From assembly GCA_001600175.1 (NCBI GenBank), contig BCJC01000001.1, positions 620,001-684,000 of the forward strand: DNA of 64,000 bases, read 5' to 3'. The notes beneath the pieces are model-generated. The model saw only the letters and a list, made by a program, of their open reading frames with translations, searched no databases and was not told where the DNA came from. The first letter of the stretch is position 1. The number at the start of each line of letters is the position of its first letter. This DNA is from Erythrobasidium yunnanense (taxonomy: Eukaryota > Basidiomycota > Cystobasidiomycetes > Erythrobasidiales > Erythrobasidiaceae). Below are positions 1-9,888 of the stretch, piece by piece. The translations under genes and the position numbers were made by a program.

Positions 1-738
1 TTCCAGCAGTCCTATGCTGATGATTTTCTTGCAGCGAGCGAATCTGCAGATGAACCCGAGCAGCCAGCTGTTGACTTCTTTGGTCTGGGAGCTTCAACGC
101 CTGCTGCAAATACCAAGAAAGAAGCCCCCAAACCAGCGACTACAGCTCCTCCCCCCAGATCAAAGACAATCTCCGCTACATCAACCGCTCCACAACGCAC
201 TACCACCTCAAGTGTCAAGATCTCTGCGGCGCCAACTACCGCTGCACCAGATCTCGCATCCAATTACTATGCAACGCTACCGCTAGCAACTCCGGGTGAC
301 CCTTACCCTGGCTTCTACCAAAAACCCGATGGAAGCTGGGCGGCGAAACGGCCTGATGAGTGGGAGATCTGGGCGGCAGCAGCGAGCGGATGGAATCAAT
401 CGCAAGAGCAACTGGATAAGAAGGATGAGATGCCGAAGGATTTCGAGCAGTCGGGTGTCGATCTGTCTGTAGAGGTCCGAGCGGAAGCATTGAGGAAAGC
501 AGCGGCGGACGACCTTAATGCAAGACCTTCCAAGATTACAGATGAAGATAAGAAGAAGATGGAAGAGGAACAAGCGAACGTCAAGTCCAAGGCGAAGAAG
601 TTTACGCATGTCGCGAGAAGCAGGCATCAGCTGGGCACACTCATTCAGGATGCTCAGACAAATCGGCAAGAATTGGAGGACAGGATAGCTCAGATGAAGA
701 ACAACAAGCGAGGCGGTGGCGCCAAGTATGGTTTCTAG
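1..738 (+). CDS. PRCC-domain protein (C-terminal part)
   Basis: The frame is open from the first base to the stop at 736-738, so the gene begins outside the window and about 245 residues are visible. A Pro/Ala/Thr-rich disordered stretch is followed by a charged helical segment. The protein ends in a block with ARSRHQLGTLI, then an acidic/basic helix, and closes with AKYGF. This ending (R-x-R/K-H-Q-I/L, then helix, then AKYGF-COOH) is the hallmark of the PRCC family (human PRCC, also described as MAD2B-interacting), a nuclear protein linked to pre-mRNA splicing. A DPYPGFYQKPDGSW segment about 135 residues before the end also resembles that family's conserved tryptophan-containing patch. Family assignment is from memory of the family; function in this fungus is inferred. 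Confidence 0.75.
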   Translation, partial: FQQSYADDFLAASESADEPEQPAVDFFGLGASTPAANTKKEAPKPATTAPPPRSKTISATSTAPQRTTTSSVKISAAPTTAAPDLASNYYATLPLATPGDPYPGFYQKPDGSWAAKRPDEWEIWAAAASGWNQSQEQLDKKDEMPKDFEQSGVDLSVEVRAEALRKAAADDLNARPSKITDEDKKKMEEEQANVKSKAKKFTHVARSRHQLGTLIQDAQTNRQELEDRIAQMKNNKRGGGAKYGF

Positions 739-1200
739 GTTTCTAACGCATGAGCTGAGCTGTAGAGGCGATTCCTGTCCCGGCCTTTTAGTGTTATTGA
801 AAGGTGTTGACAACCATTTCCTGCGCGCGAACAATCGTATATAGCGTACAATGCAGCACTGACAAATCCGTCAGCTAACTCTCGCTGTATCATGAAAAGC
901 GGCAAGTTGCGCCTGAGCTTGTCATGCGAACCAGCTGCATTGGCCGAGCTTAATTCGGAAACAGGAGTAGCGTACAACGCTTTACTCGTATGCAGCAACT
1001 GAAAATGCCGATATATGAAAAGGATACAGGAGGAGAATGCTAAAGGAGGTCATCAAGATCCGTCAAGGAGAGAATACGAAAGATAATGACGCCGTCAAGG
1101 CGTGGGATAGTGAAGTCCTGACATGAAATACGGAGCGCCACGAAAAGGGAAGGTATCGCAGATTTTCATGTCCAGGAAGCGTGACCCGAAGGCATCATCC
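739..1200. other. Convergent intergenic region
   Basis: This lies between the stop of the PRCC gene (+) and the stop of the CAP gene (-). Short open frames here have no start context or family resemblance. It most likely holds two 3' UTRs; nothing else was seen. Confidence 0.5.
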
Positions 1201-2236
1201 TTAGATGATCTTGTCCACATTCTGACCGAACTGTCCAGCGTAGTTGCCCTGTTCACATAAAAGCAGAATCAGTCTCGGCACAGGTTTCAGTCGGAAAATA
1301 GGCGTGAGCTTACCGCTGGGCTATAGTTGCAGACGGTGTATAGATTGTTTGTGAAGCCACGGAAGACTTCTGATCCGTCAGGGTTGACGAACTTTGAGCA
1401 TTTAGCTTGGTAGCATCCCAATTTTGTCGAAGCTTTCCAGACGACCTGGGTGAAGTGCGAGTAGTTTGGGTTGGAAGGGTTGTAGTCCTTCTCCTCGCTC
1501 ATCCATGCATCCACGACGTTCTGACCAGTCTGTGCATAACCTGCGGCTGCGGCCAGGTTCTGTCCTGCACCATTCGCGCCTCCGTGATGCCACACACACT
1601 TCTCAGCCCACGTCTTGGCAAGCGACGTAAGACCAGCATCCCATGTCATTGCTGGGGCATTGTGGGATTTACGAGCGTTATTATGCGCTACGAGAATGTC
1701 GGAGATGTAGCCAGATGGGCCGCCATTGCTGCTTCCACCGGTGTTAGCGGGAGGAGGTGTAGATGTGGTCTTTGTAATCGTGGCGGCTTTGCAGGTCGAG
1801 AAGTTGTCGCGGACTCTTTGGCAGGAAGCTGTAGGAGTTGCGCAAACTGTTCGGGTTCCGAACTGAGCTCCACACCGCTGGTTGGCAGATGCAGTGGTGA
1901 TGACAATGGTAGTAGCTCTGGCAGTGGATTGCCAGACGCCCGTGCCAGTTGTCTTTGGTGTAGCTCTCGCAGCAAGGACGGCTCGATCTATGCAGTCGAG
2001 CAAAGTACACGCGTCAGTTTTGACTTTGCAGAGGCAGGATGAATCCTCAGACCTGTTGCAGCTACATCTCTTGCCGCTAGATTGGCCCGAGCTTGCAAAG
2101 TCTCAGCCGGGACGCTGGGAGCGCGCGCGACTCTGTGTCTTTGTTGGACGACTCCACCAGGTGCTCCAGCATCCTGAGCGAGGATTGAGGGTACTGCTGC
2201 CAGAACAGCGGCGAAGAGCGAGAATGAGAAGTGCAT
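1201..2236 (-). CDS. Secreted CAP/PR-1-like protein
   Basis: ATG at 2236-2234 opens a signal peptide (MHFSFSLFAAVLAAVPSILA). The C-terminal half is a CAP (SCP/PR-1/Pry) domain with VAHNNARKSHNAP, MTWDAGLTSLAKTWAEKC, HHGGANGAGQNLA, SHFTQVVWKASTKLGC and the CNYSP motif. The last exon is 1201-1248, after an intron at 1249-1313 (GTAAGC...GAACAG), and gives GNYAGQFGQNVDKII as the expected family ending. CAP proteins are secreted and bind sterols or other lipids; several plant-pathogen members act in host interaction. Between signal peptide and CAP domain is a cysteine-rich stretch (CSCNRSEDSSCLC) reached through an N-terminal intron whose borders I could not fix; the best candidate is about 56 nt with a GTGGAG donor, between roughly 2100 and 2160. 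A Thr/Pro/Gly linker joins it to the CAP domain. Confidence 0.88.
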
Positions 2237-2756
2237 GATGGTTTGTTTTGCTTAGGAACGAAAGAGCGGAGTTTCAAGTGAAGGTGGATGTTGCGAACGA
2301 CTTGCGATACAATGAGAGTGGTACGATGCGATGCGATCTGTTGATGGCGGATGCTGAGCTAGGTCGACTAGCTGAGTTCTGAAGTCAAAAAGTGGACGGA
2401 AGAGGAAAGGTGTGAGCGAGGGAGAGAGAGGATGAGTCGAAGCGAAGGAAAGAAGCGAAGAGGGAAAGGGAACAATAAACAATTTACATTTCAAAGCCAA
2501 GCAAAGAGGATTGTCCTTCGTTGTCAAGGAGATTTGACGTGATTGAGGCACGCAAGATTCGATCACGCGGGGGATATGCACAAACCGCGTACCTGGTGCC
2601 TGACAAAGCGATAAACACGCAAAAATTGACGTGTCAAGCCTGAAAACACGCTACATCGTTATGCTACGAGGTGCAATGGATAGCTTTGGACTGGACTGGA
2701 AGCAGAGAAATGAAAGGCTTTGACATATATGAACGATAGCAGAATCAAGTAGCGTC
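2237..2756. promoter_or_regulatory. CAP gene upstream region and 3' flank of the first Cys-rich gene
   Basis: The + strand is purine-rich at about 2395-2470 (GAGGGAGAGAGAGGATGAG and similar), so the CAP transcript, read from the minus strand, would have a long CT-rich tract ahead of its ATG. Such tracts are common near fungal transcription starts. No gene was recognised in the rest. Confidence 0.4.
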
Positions 2757-3087
2757 TTAAGCAACAACGCAGCCGCCGCCGCAGCCACCACACTTTCCGT
2801 CCTTGTAGCACTGAGTAGGCAAGCAGTGAGAACCGCTGTAAGACTCTTCTCTTGCGACAAGCTCGGCAGTCTACGTGACAGAGGATGCAGAAGAGCGGTC
2901 AGCGCTGTAGCTCTGCGAGCGCTGCCGCGGCTCAAAGTACACTGACCTCGTTGAAGGTGCTCTTCTTGATCATCTTGTCCATCCGCGCGTCATTGCCGCC
3001 TTCATTAGCTGGCGTGCCAGCTGCCAAGCTTGAGGAAACGACAAGGATGGCAGCGGCAGCCTTAACGATGTTGGAAGATGGTCTCAT
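2757..3087 (-). CDS. Small secreted cysteine-rich protein 1 (about 84 aa)
   Basis: Exon 1 (2947-3087) encodes MRPSSNIVKAAAAILVVSSS followed by LAAGTPANEGG, a signal peptide with predicted cleavage near Ala-Gly-Thr-Pro. An intron at 2871-2946 has a GTCAGT donor, a CTGAC branch-like site and ends CACGTAG. Exon 2 (2757-2870) gives TAELVAREESYSGSHC and then CYKDGKCGGCGGGCVVA before TAA. The mature part is short and carries five cysteines spaced C-x4-C-x5-C-x2-C-x3-C, ending V-V-A. It matches no family I know. A related gene with the same exon plan, phase-0 intron and C-terminal pattern lies at 3952-4261. Being small, secreted and Cys-rich, it is effector-like or antimicrobial-like, but this is inference only. 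The odd cysteine number could mean a free thiol, a dimer or an extra partner. Confidence 0.72.
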
Positions 3088-3951
3088 ATTGTGAGGAGTG
3101 CCGATGGACGATGAAATGAGTGTAGACGTATGGATTTGGCGAGGAGTACTAGCTATCAAAGCCTTGTACCGTTGTAAGCTGGGGAAGTGTGAAGTGTGAA
3201 GTGTGAAGTGTGTGAGAAAGAGGGACCTGGAAGTGCTCAACATGAGTTTTGTAGGCTGAGGTTGAGCGATTCCTTTCGACAGCCGATAGCGAAAGGGACG
3301 TTTCGCTTGAATTCCCACGCAAGTGCTCCAGGAAGCCGTAGTCGCGGAGACAGCTCGATATCCTTTAGGACTCCGAAACGTATCCCAGCCCAGCAAGGGA
3401 AGCAGCCTCGTGGGGCGCACACTTGCCGAGATCGAGGGCGGATAGTTTGCACTGCCAGTGGGCCAGCCTGGCAGGCCAATTCTGCTACAGTCACACGCAG
3501 CAACCGTGCTACGGTAGCAGGTGAAGAAGGTCTTGGTTCTGGCAAGTAAGAAGACACTGGGAGAGGATCTGGCTGTACATCTGCGCGTCACAACGCCTTG
3601 TAGAGCCGTCCCTTACACACACTTTTCTGGTCAGTGGTACGCTGTTCAGACACCAATTGTTTGTCTTCGTTCGCTGGTATACGCCTGGTATGCTGAGGGT
3701 GTCCAAGATATGCCGCGGACATGGACCTTTATAAGTTTGGATGCTTCAGGCAGCTGGTCAGGGCCACAGGATCGGTTCGAATACTCTTAGCAGAAATCTC
3801 GATGCTATCTACCATAGTAGGCAACCCCATATCAGCGTACGAAGCAGGGGTATATGTTTCTTGAGAGCAAGCAAAGGCTCGTAGAACACATGGGAGCCAC
3901 TGAAGCCGTGAGGTGACAGCTGGGACGATGGGACAAGAGCGCACCAGGCCA
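3088..3951. other. Region between the two Cys-rich genes
   Basis: It holds the promoter of protein 1 and the 3' flank of protein 2. A minus-strand open frame runs through part of it (2932-3591) but joins exon 1 of protein 1 without start logic and is treated as chance. Apart from a short tandem repeat at 3184-3211 nothing was recognised. Confidence 0.4.
3184..3211. repeat. Heptamer microsatellite (GAAGTGT)x4
   Basis: Four exact copies of the 7-nt unit GAAGTGT lie about 100 nt upstream of the ATG of small Cys-rich protein 1, in the presumed promoter or 5' UTR. No function is assigned. Confidence 0.9.
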
Positions 3952-4261
3952 CTAGGCGATGACGCAGTCTGGCGCATCTGGGCAATCACCGCACTTGCCC
4001 GCAGAATAGCACTGGTCTTCGCCCGGACATTGGTTGTGCCAAGACATGATCCTCTTGACAAACTTCGGGCTCTGGGATGTCATAATGTTGTCAGTCCTTT
4101 CCTTTTGCGATTGCTAAGTGAAAACGGATGGAACTGACGTCTTCGATCCTCTCAGTTCCGGTGTGGACTCCACTGTTGTCGATGGGTGTAGCAGCTACCA
4201 TATTTGACGAGAAGAGGACAGCTACAGCTGCAGCTCCGATGGCAGTAGGGCTTGGACGCAT
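3952..4261 (-). CDS. Small secreted cysteine-rich protein 2 (80 aa)
   Basis: Exon 1 (4139-4261) encodes MRPSPTAIGAAAVAVLFSSN and then MVAATPIDNSG, a signal peptide with cleavage near Ala-Ala-Thr-Pro. The intron at 4072-4138 has a GTCAGT donor, GGACTGAC branch-like site and CATCCCAG acceptor. Exon 2 (3952-4071) gives SPKFVKRIMSWHNQC and then CYSAGKCGDCPDAPDCVIA before TAG. Five cysteines are spaced C-x5-C-x5-C-x2-C-x5-C. The MRPS start, TP after the signal peptide, phase-0 intron with the same donor, CY-x3-GKCG-x-C core and C-V-[VI]-A end match the neighbour at 2757-3087, so the two are tandem paralogues that have diverged strongly. A Lys-Arg (FVKR) before the Cys part could be a Kex2 site releasing a peptide of about 28 residues; the neighbour has Ala-Arg there. 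The family is unknown to me. Confidence 0.72.
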
Positions 4262-4842
4262 GGTGAAGGTGAAGTACTGTTTGTGAAGGAATCGCTGTGA
4301 ATCGGCGAAAGTATAGGCACCAGCTTTCAAAGCGGACCTGTGCGCGGTATAACTGGTTCTAGATTGAATTGTGGAAAGAAAAGCTGTCAGGTCGATGACA
4401 GCTGGCATCATAAACCGAATTTCGAAGGATCCTTTGTTGATTGCCAGCGGCTCGCTCGTTCGCGGAGCAGATCCAGGCGGCAGTGTGCAAAGTAGCTAAG
4501 CTTGCTTGTCATTTTCCTGACGCAGGTTGCTCACGCTTGGCCGGCTTGAAGGCTGTCTAGCGTTCGCAGACATTCCGGTCTGGCCAGGGCGTAACGAAGC
4601 CATTCGAGCATGGGAAGGCTCCGCCTTAGAAAGGAAAGCACTGGTGACAGTTTGTGGGATCCAACATGGCCTTGAATTATGTTGAGGGAGCATTCGTGCG
4701 TTGCACCATCGAGAGTCCAGGATCATGATAAGCTACACGGTCTGCATACTTGTATTGTCCATAGAGATCTCGCCATACAGTCTAGGTCTGACGAGCGTCG
4801 TCTGAAGTAGTCGCAGCTCTGCTTCAGGCTCATCAGATCACG
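4262..4842. promoter_or_regulatory. Divergent promoter region
   Basis: It separates the start of small Cys-rich protein 2 (-) from the MAPKK start (+). No further gene or clear motif was recognised. Confidence 0.4.
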
Positions 4843-6460
4843 ATGTCGGCATTACTCCCGCCAGTTCAGAAGTCGCGCAAGCCAGGGCTGCCGTCGCCCA
4901 GATTGCAGATACCTTCATCTTCATCAGCTCCAGCGTCGGCGTCAGCTTCGTCATCTTCAGGTTCATCGGCTTCAGCTTCGCCAGCACTGGGCACGCCTGC
5001 GAGCTCTCTGCGACAATCAGCGAGCAAGTACGATGATCTATACGATAGCAGCAAGAACCAGATGCCGCAGCTGGACCAGCTTTCACTCACTGATATCGAC
5101 AAGGATCTGACCTTGAGGCCCGGTTTAGTCACTCCGGCTGGCATCCCGATATCTACAACTTCGAAGCCTGGCAAGCCTAAGCTAGGCCTACAGACTGTAA
5201 AACCCTCCCCGCCGTTATCGCTTCCTCAGGCTTCGCCGTATGTCTCATCAGCTGCTTCCACCTCATCAAACCCTATGTCCAGAAGCGAGAGTTTCGAGGG
5301 ACAGCTACTCAGTCAAGTAAGCTTTACGGGCGAGGACGAGTACAGACTATCGTGGGAGACCTTGGAAGATCTGGGCAAGCTGGGTGAAGGCGCTTCTGGA
5401 GAGGTCAGAAAGGTCAGACATAGGCCGACTGGTCAGATACTGGCGAAGAAGGTAAGCTTACGGGTGATCTGGGTCACTGTACGAATCCGGCTAACCATCT
5501 GGCTTGCAGACCATCCCTGCATCTCCAAATCAGGATGTTCAGAAGCAGATCCTTCGTGAGCTGGCGTTCAACCGCGAATGTCGGGCAGACTGGATCACAA
5601 GGTACTATGGTGCCTTCCTGGAGGATGTACGTTCAGCCAGTCTAGGTGTTCTTAGTGGATCATTGGGCTGATGATATCCTCCTTGACACAGAGCGACAGC
5701 CAAATTGCGATCTGCATGGAATACTGCGAAGGCGGCTCTCTCGATGCTATCTACAAACGCATAAAGCAGCGGAAAGGTCGTACGGGCGAAAAAGTGCTGG
5801 GTAAAGTGGCAGAAGCTGTGTTGCAAGGTCTCAACTATCTACACGATCGGAAGATCATTCATAGAGATATCAAGCCTTCGAATATCCTCGTTACGCGAAA
5901 AGGCTGCATCAAGCTTTGCGATTTCGGTATATCTGGAGAACTGATCAACTCGATGGCGGGCACCTTCTGTGGTACATCCTACTACATGGCACCTGAACGG
6001 ATACGAGGCGCAAAGTATACAATCACGGCGGATGTAGGCTAAAATCCTCAGTCTTTTGACTTGTCTTGCTGATTACCGCGCGAAGATCTGGTCTTTGGGT
6101 CTAACGATACACGAAGTTGCCATGAACAGGTTTCCGTTTCCTCCAGAAGGCGAAGCCCCGCTCGGTCCGATCGAACTGCTCAGCTACATTGTGCACATGG
6201 ACACACCGGAGCTGAAGGATAACCTGGAACAGGGAGTGAAATGGACAAAGGCTATTCAGGACTTTGTTAGGCAATGGTGATTGCCTTTCCGCTTGTAGTT
6301 CGTCATGCAAGCTAACAAAACTGTTTTCCATGGCAGTCTGGTGAAGGACCCTGCGCTGAGGCCGAGTCCCACGCAGCTCATTCAGCACAACTGGATCAAG
6401 AAGTCACAGACCTGGAACCCAGATCTTGAGGCTTGGGTAGCTCAAGTTTGGGAGTGGTGA
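4843..6460 (+). CDS. MKK1: MAP kinase kinase of the cell-wall-integrity type (Mkk1/2-like)
   Basis: Five exons (4843-5451, 5510-5626, 5692-6033, 6086-6276, 6337-6460) join in phase to a protein of about 460 aa. A Ser/Ala/Pro-rich N-terminal region of about 170 residues precedes the kinase domain: glycine loop [11 protein letters not shown], lysine in ILAKK, catalytic loop [14 protein letters not shown] in [11 protein letters not shown], activation loop [18 protein letters not shown], then [19 protein letters not shown]. The activation-loop sequence with GT-x-[13 protein letters not shown] and the RFPFP stretch are typical of Mkk1/Mkk2, the MAPKK between Bck1 and Slt2/Mpk1, rather than Pbs2 or Ste7. 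The Ser (SMAGTF) and Thr (CGTSYY) are the usual phosphorylation positions. The kinase domain appears intact. The specific pathway is inferred from similarity. Confidence 0.9.
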
Positions 6461-6626
6461 AAGCATTGATACACGTTGTAACGACTTCTGGCAGTTCTTG
6501 TTGTGGTACATATAGGACAAGGAATCGATGTCGTTCGAGGCTACATGTTTTGCTTGTCGGGCCTTGTGTGCTTTTCACACACACCCGAACCTCCTTCTCG
6601 GTGCCCAGCTGCCTATCGAAGGCGGT

Positions 6627-7338
6627 CTATTCGAGAGACTCTCTTATCATATGCCAGTTTTGATATGGTTCCGGCGTATCTTGACCCCGCCTGGCGAAAT
6701 GTACAGTATATTCTCTGAAGGTCCGGAAACCGTGCTTTTCGTACAGCGATTTACCGAGCGGTGTCGCGGTCAAGACTACAGGTATGTTGAGCTCGTCTGC
6801 ACGAGACTTGACGAGATTGAGCATAGAAGTCGCGATTCCTTTGCGCTCATACGCCGGAAGGGTATAGACAGTGTTTAGAACTGTCGCATGTAGCTCAGCG
6901 GAAGACGTAATGAGCATGATAAGCAAGCAGATTAGACTGACTGATATGCTGCCTATCGCCCATGAAGTCCTCCCACCCTTGCTTTGATTCGGCCGCCATC
7001 TGAAGCATGAATGGGCGGTCTCCCATGTTGTAAATAGCAGGCAGCAGTTCATATAGGCCACCTTGCGTCTTGTGTGCGTTCAGGCTCGCGACGGTGCCAG
7101 TCTTCCAGCCTATGAAAGCTACAGGTCCAGAGCTCTCGTTCGCTTCGACCACGTACATGGTGTTCTCGGCGTCGTTGAGTTCGCCAGTAAATGCTTTCAC
7201 ATGCAGCTGCACTTGCTCCTCGGTGAAGCCGTCAGGAAAGCACACTTGGTCGATAGCATTCGTCTTGCGTGCAGCGATCCAGATGGCAGCGATTGCTTCT
7301 GCATCCTCAAGCCTAGCAGGACGGATAGAGAAGGACAT
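6627..7338 (-). CDS. GNAT-family N-acetyltransferase 1
   Basis: ATG at 7338-7336 starts MSFSIRPARLEDAEAIAAIW, a GNAT N-terminal strand and helix. The second part holds the acetyl-CoA-binding motif A region LPAYERKGIATSML (R/Q-x-x-G-x-G/A type) and the C-terminal YEKHGFRTFREY. The two halves lie in different frames, with the change around 6890-6945. A GTCAGT donor and an acceptor near CCGCTGAG are present, but none of the simple pairs keeps both phase and the alignment to the neighbour, so the exact intron, or a frameshift, is unresolved. The gene at 7568-8284 is a clear paralogue and shows no such break: N-terminal ARxTNAxDQ, central GW-x3-M, LP-YER-GIA and the end NWHM-RE are shared. Substrate unknown. 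The two genes are tandem and convergent with the MAPKK. Confidence 0.8.
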
Positions 7339-7567
7339 GTTGTAGGACAGAGGCGATGATCTGTCAGCTTGCGAATAAGAGCATGGTCCCGAGAATCCGC
7401 ATGACCGAGAGTCGATACATTGTGAGATTATTACGCCTGACTTTGTAAAGTGCCATACAGCGGTACACTAATAAGGTGTATCATGTACACCAGGACATCG
7501 CATCGCCGAGGTTTCTCACTATGTTCTGCGCCCCGACACTGCTGCCTTCAGGCGCAACCTATGCCCA

Positions 7568-8284
7568 TTAAGCATTCTGCACTGGCTCTCGCAGCATATG
7601 CCAATTCGAATATGGCTGTAAGCCCTCCTTGCCCTTCTCCGGGATGTATGCGATATACTCTTGCAAGGTGACGAAGCCATGGCGCTCGTACAGAGCCTTA
7701 GCGCGAGTGACTGCTTCCATGAAGATAGGGAGTTGCTGCTCATCAGCATACTTCTTGAGTATGTTCAGCAGTGATGAAGCTATGCCGCGCCTCTCGTAGG
7801 AGGGTAAGCAATATAGCTCCTCCAAGCCTGCGTGGTAAAGCTCTTCAGGTTTCGCGATGACAGTATTTCTTCCAAGCTTACGAATATGTCGCCTTCCCTT
7901 CATGTACTTCTCCCATCCTGCATTTGTATCGTCCACCAGCTGGGCTACGGTCTTGTATTCTCGCAACCTGTAGAGCGATCCCTCTGCAGCATGCTGTATC
8001 TCTGTGCCCTTCATACTCTGCACTGTCCCGATTCTCCACTCTATAAATGAGACGGGTGTTCGGCCACTCGAGGCAGCCGTTTCTGCATCTTCGACGATAT
8101 AGAATATCCTGGACGGATCTTGGAGGTCGGTACGGAATATATGGACTCTTGCTTGTTGATCAGCTTCTGAGAGACCTTCTGGATAACATGCTTGGTCGAG
8201 GGCATTGGTACCGCGAGCTGCCGTGAAGATGGATGCTATCGCAGCTGCATCCGATAAGTTGGCGCGACGTGTTTCGAGGGGCAT
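7568..8284 (-). CDS. GNAT-family N-acetyltransferase 2
   Basis: A single open frame of 238 codons from ATG 8284-8282. It starts MPLETRRANLSDAAAIASIF and has LPSYERRGIASSLLNILKKY (the acetyl-CoA loop and following helix) and ALYERHGFVTLQEY near the end. This is the usual GNAT order, and the R-R-G-I-A loop matches the Q/R-x-x-G-x-G/A signature. It is a tandem paralogue of the gene at 6627-7338 and is intronless, so it serves as a template for that gene. The shared ending NWHMLRE suggests one family, of the kind often annotated as acyl-CoA N-acyltransferase in fungi. Substrate cannot be told from the sequence. Confidence 0.85.
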   Translation of the reverse strand: MPLETRRANLSDAAAIASIFTAARGTNALDQACYPEGLSEADQQARVHIFRTDLQDPSRIFYIVEDAETAASSGRTPVSFIEWRIGTVQSMKGTEIQHAAEGSLYRLREYKTVAQLVDDTNAGWEKYMKGRRHIRKLGRNTVIAKPEELYHAGLEELYCLPSYERRGIASSLLNILKKYADEQQLPIFMEAVTRAKALYERHGFVTLQEYIAYIPEKGKEGLQPYSNWHMLREPVQNA

Positions 8285-8529
8285 ACCGGGAGTGGAGCAC
8301 AGAGAGATGGAGGTGAAGTTACAGGCAGAAGCAAGTACGAGAGTTTGGCGAGTGATGAGACGGGAGCCAACCCGGACCGGTGACTCATGAAAGTGAGGTA
8401 AATAGGCATTCGGTGTATGTCAGCAGGAGAATATATGCTATTCTCGTTCTTGTTCGTGAGCAGAAATAACCCTCAGCCATCGGTAAACTTCACTTGCGGT
8501 TGTTTCGTGGGAACCAATCGCTCCTTCAG

Positions 8530-9739
8530 ATGTCAGCTCAGCTTCCAGTGCTCATTATAGGCGCTGGCCTTGCTGGATTGACTGTTGCTCGCGCTCTTCT
8601 GCGATCCAAGATACCAGCTGTCGTCTTTGAGAGTTCCGCACAAGGGCGTTCTCCCGGCTATGGCTTGACATTGAGGTCAGCAGCGTACAAACCGCTGTTG
8701 GAGCTGCTCAGCATCGACGAGACGACCTTCAAACAGCGAGTAGCAGTGGATGCAGCTATCGGTGGAACGGGAAGAGTCCAGAAACACCTCGAAGTCGACG
8801 CAAGACAGGGCAAGATCCAGCAGCAAGAAAGCGATGCAAACAGCGACGACGCATGCAGAGTTAACAAGAGAAAGCTACGCGATCTACTGGCGGATCACGT
8901 AGATATCCGCTGGGAACACAAGTTCAAGAGCCTCCAGTTCGGTACCGACAACATCATAGCGACTTTCGAGAACGGCGAGACTGTCCAAGGCTCCTTGCTC
9001 GTTGCTGCTGACGGTGTGCATTCGCTAGGTGTGTGTCAGACCCCTATGCTGCTCAGGAAGTAGCTGAGCTTCCTTATTTCCAGTTCGCGAACAAGTCCTC
9101 CCAGATCTCAAGCCAGAGGTCTTGCCATACGTCGTGATCAATGGGCAACGCAGATACTCGAAAGAAGACTACGAAGCTATCTTCTATCCACTTCTCAAGC
9201 AGACCGCGTCTGTCTATTCGAATGTCGACGGCAAGAGCCTTGGAATCAGCATCAACGACTCGAAAGCAGACGAAGTCAATGTTAGCTACACTTACTCCCG
9301 TCTTCCAAGAGACGGCGACGACCCTCTGTATACGCCTAACCGCTCGAAGGAAGAAGCGAAGACCATTCCTGCAGAGTTCTTCGAAGAATTGCAACAGTTA
9401 GGCAAGCTCTGCCAACCATTCAAGAGCGTATTCGATTCAGAGACATGCAAAAAGGATAAGCTGCTAAGCTGGCTTATGCGTTCAACTCCACCTTCGAAAG
9501 AACAGATAGCGAAGTTGCCTAAGACGGTTGTTCTTTTGGGTGACGCAGCACATGCAGCTCCGATAGTAGCTGGAGTAGGAGGAGAACAGGCCATACGCGA
9601 TGGCCTCGATCTTGGAGAAGCTATTGCAAACGGTAAAGCGTCGGCCTTTTCAAGCGATGCGTTGACACGATGGATCGAGGGAATACAAGAATCTGAGCGG
9701 GATTTGCATTCGTTACATACCCAGCATAGCAAGTTATAG
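8530..9739 (+). CDS. FAD-dependent monooxygenase (salicylate hydroxylase-like)
   Basis: Two exons, 8530-9028 and 9084-9739 (intron GTGTGTG...TTCCAG), give about 384 aa. The N-terminus has the FAD-binding Rossmann motif LIIGAGLAGLTVARALL. The middle has LLVAADGVHSLV, the class A DG motif. The C-terminal half has VVLLGDAAHAAPIVAGVGG, the GD motif that contacts FAD ribose. These three motifs in order define class A flavoprotein aromatic hydroxylases and related monooxygenases. The in-frame ATG at 8530 lies directly ahead of the Rossmann strand; no upstream ATG is needed. The protein has no signal peptide or membrane segment and probably acts in the cytosol on an aromatic or similar small molecule. 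The start is about 245 nt from the divergent GNAT 2 gene, so a shared promoter is possible. Confidence 0.87.
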
Positions 9740-9888
9740 ATAAGCTTTAGACCAAGTTGCATAGCATTGTAATCGTAAGACCATCCTGCCTTCCCTTCCT
9801 CCCATCTCCCTTCCTCCCTGCCATTCCCTCTTCCTTCTCTCGACTCATCTTCCTACCCGCCAATCTGCCTGCGAGTGAGACTTTTCAA

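Noticed and set aside
1407-2042. 211-codon open frame on the + strand
   Set aside because: It is antisense to the CAP gene, whose domain motifs are certain; it has no family resemblance.
2932-3591. 219-codon minus-strand open frame
   Set aside because: It runs into exon 1 of the small Cys-rich protein from upstream without an ATG; the signal peptide start at 3087 explains the coding part.
3765-3800. tRNA-like GGTTCGAATA sequence
   Set aside because: There is no matching acceptor stem, D-arm or anticodon arm around it.
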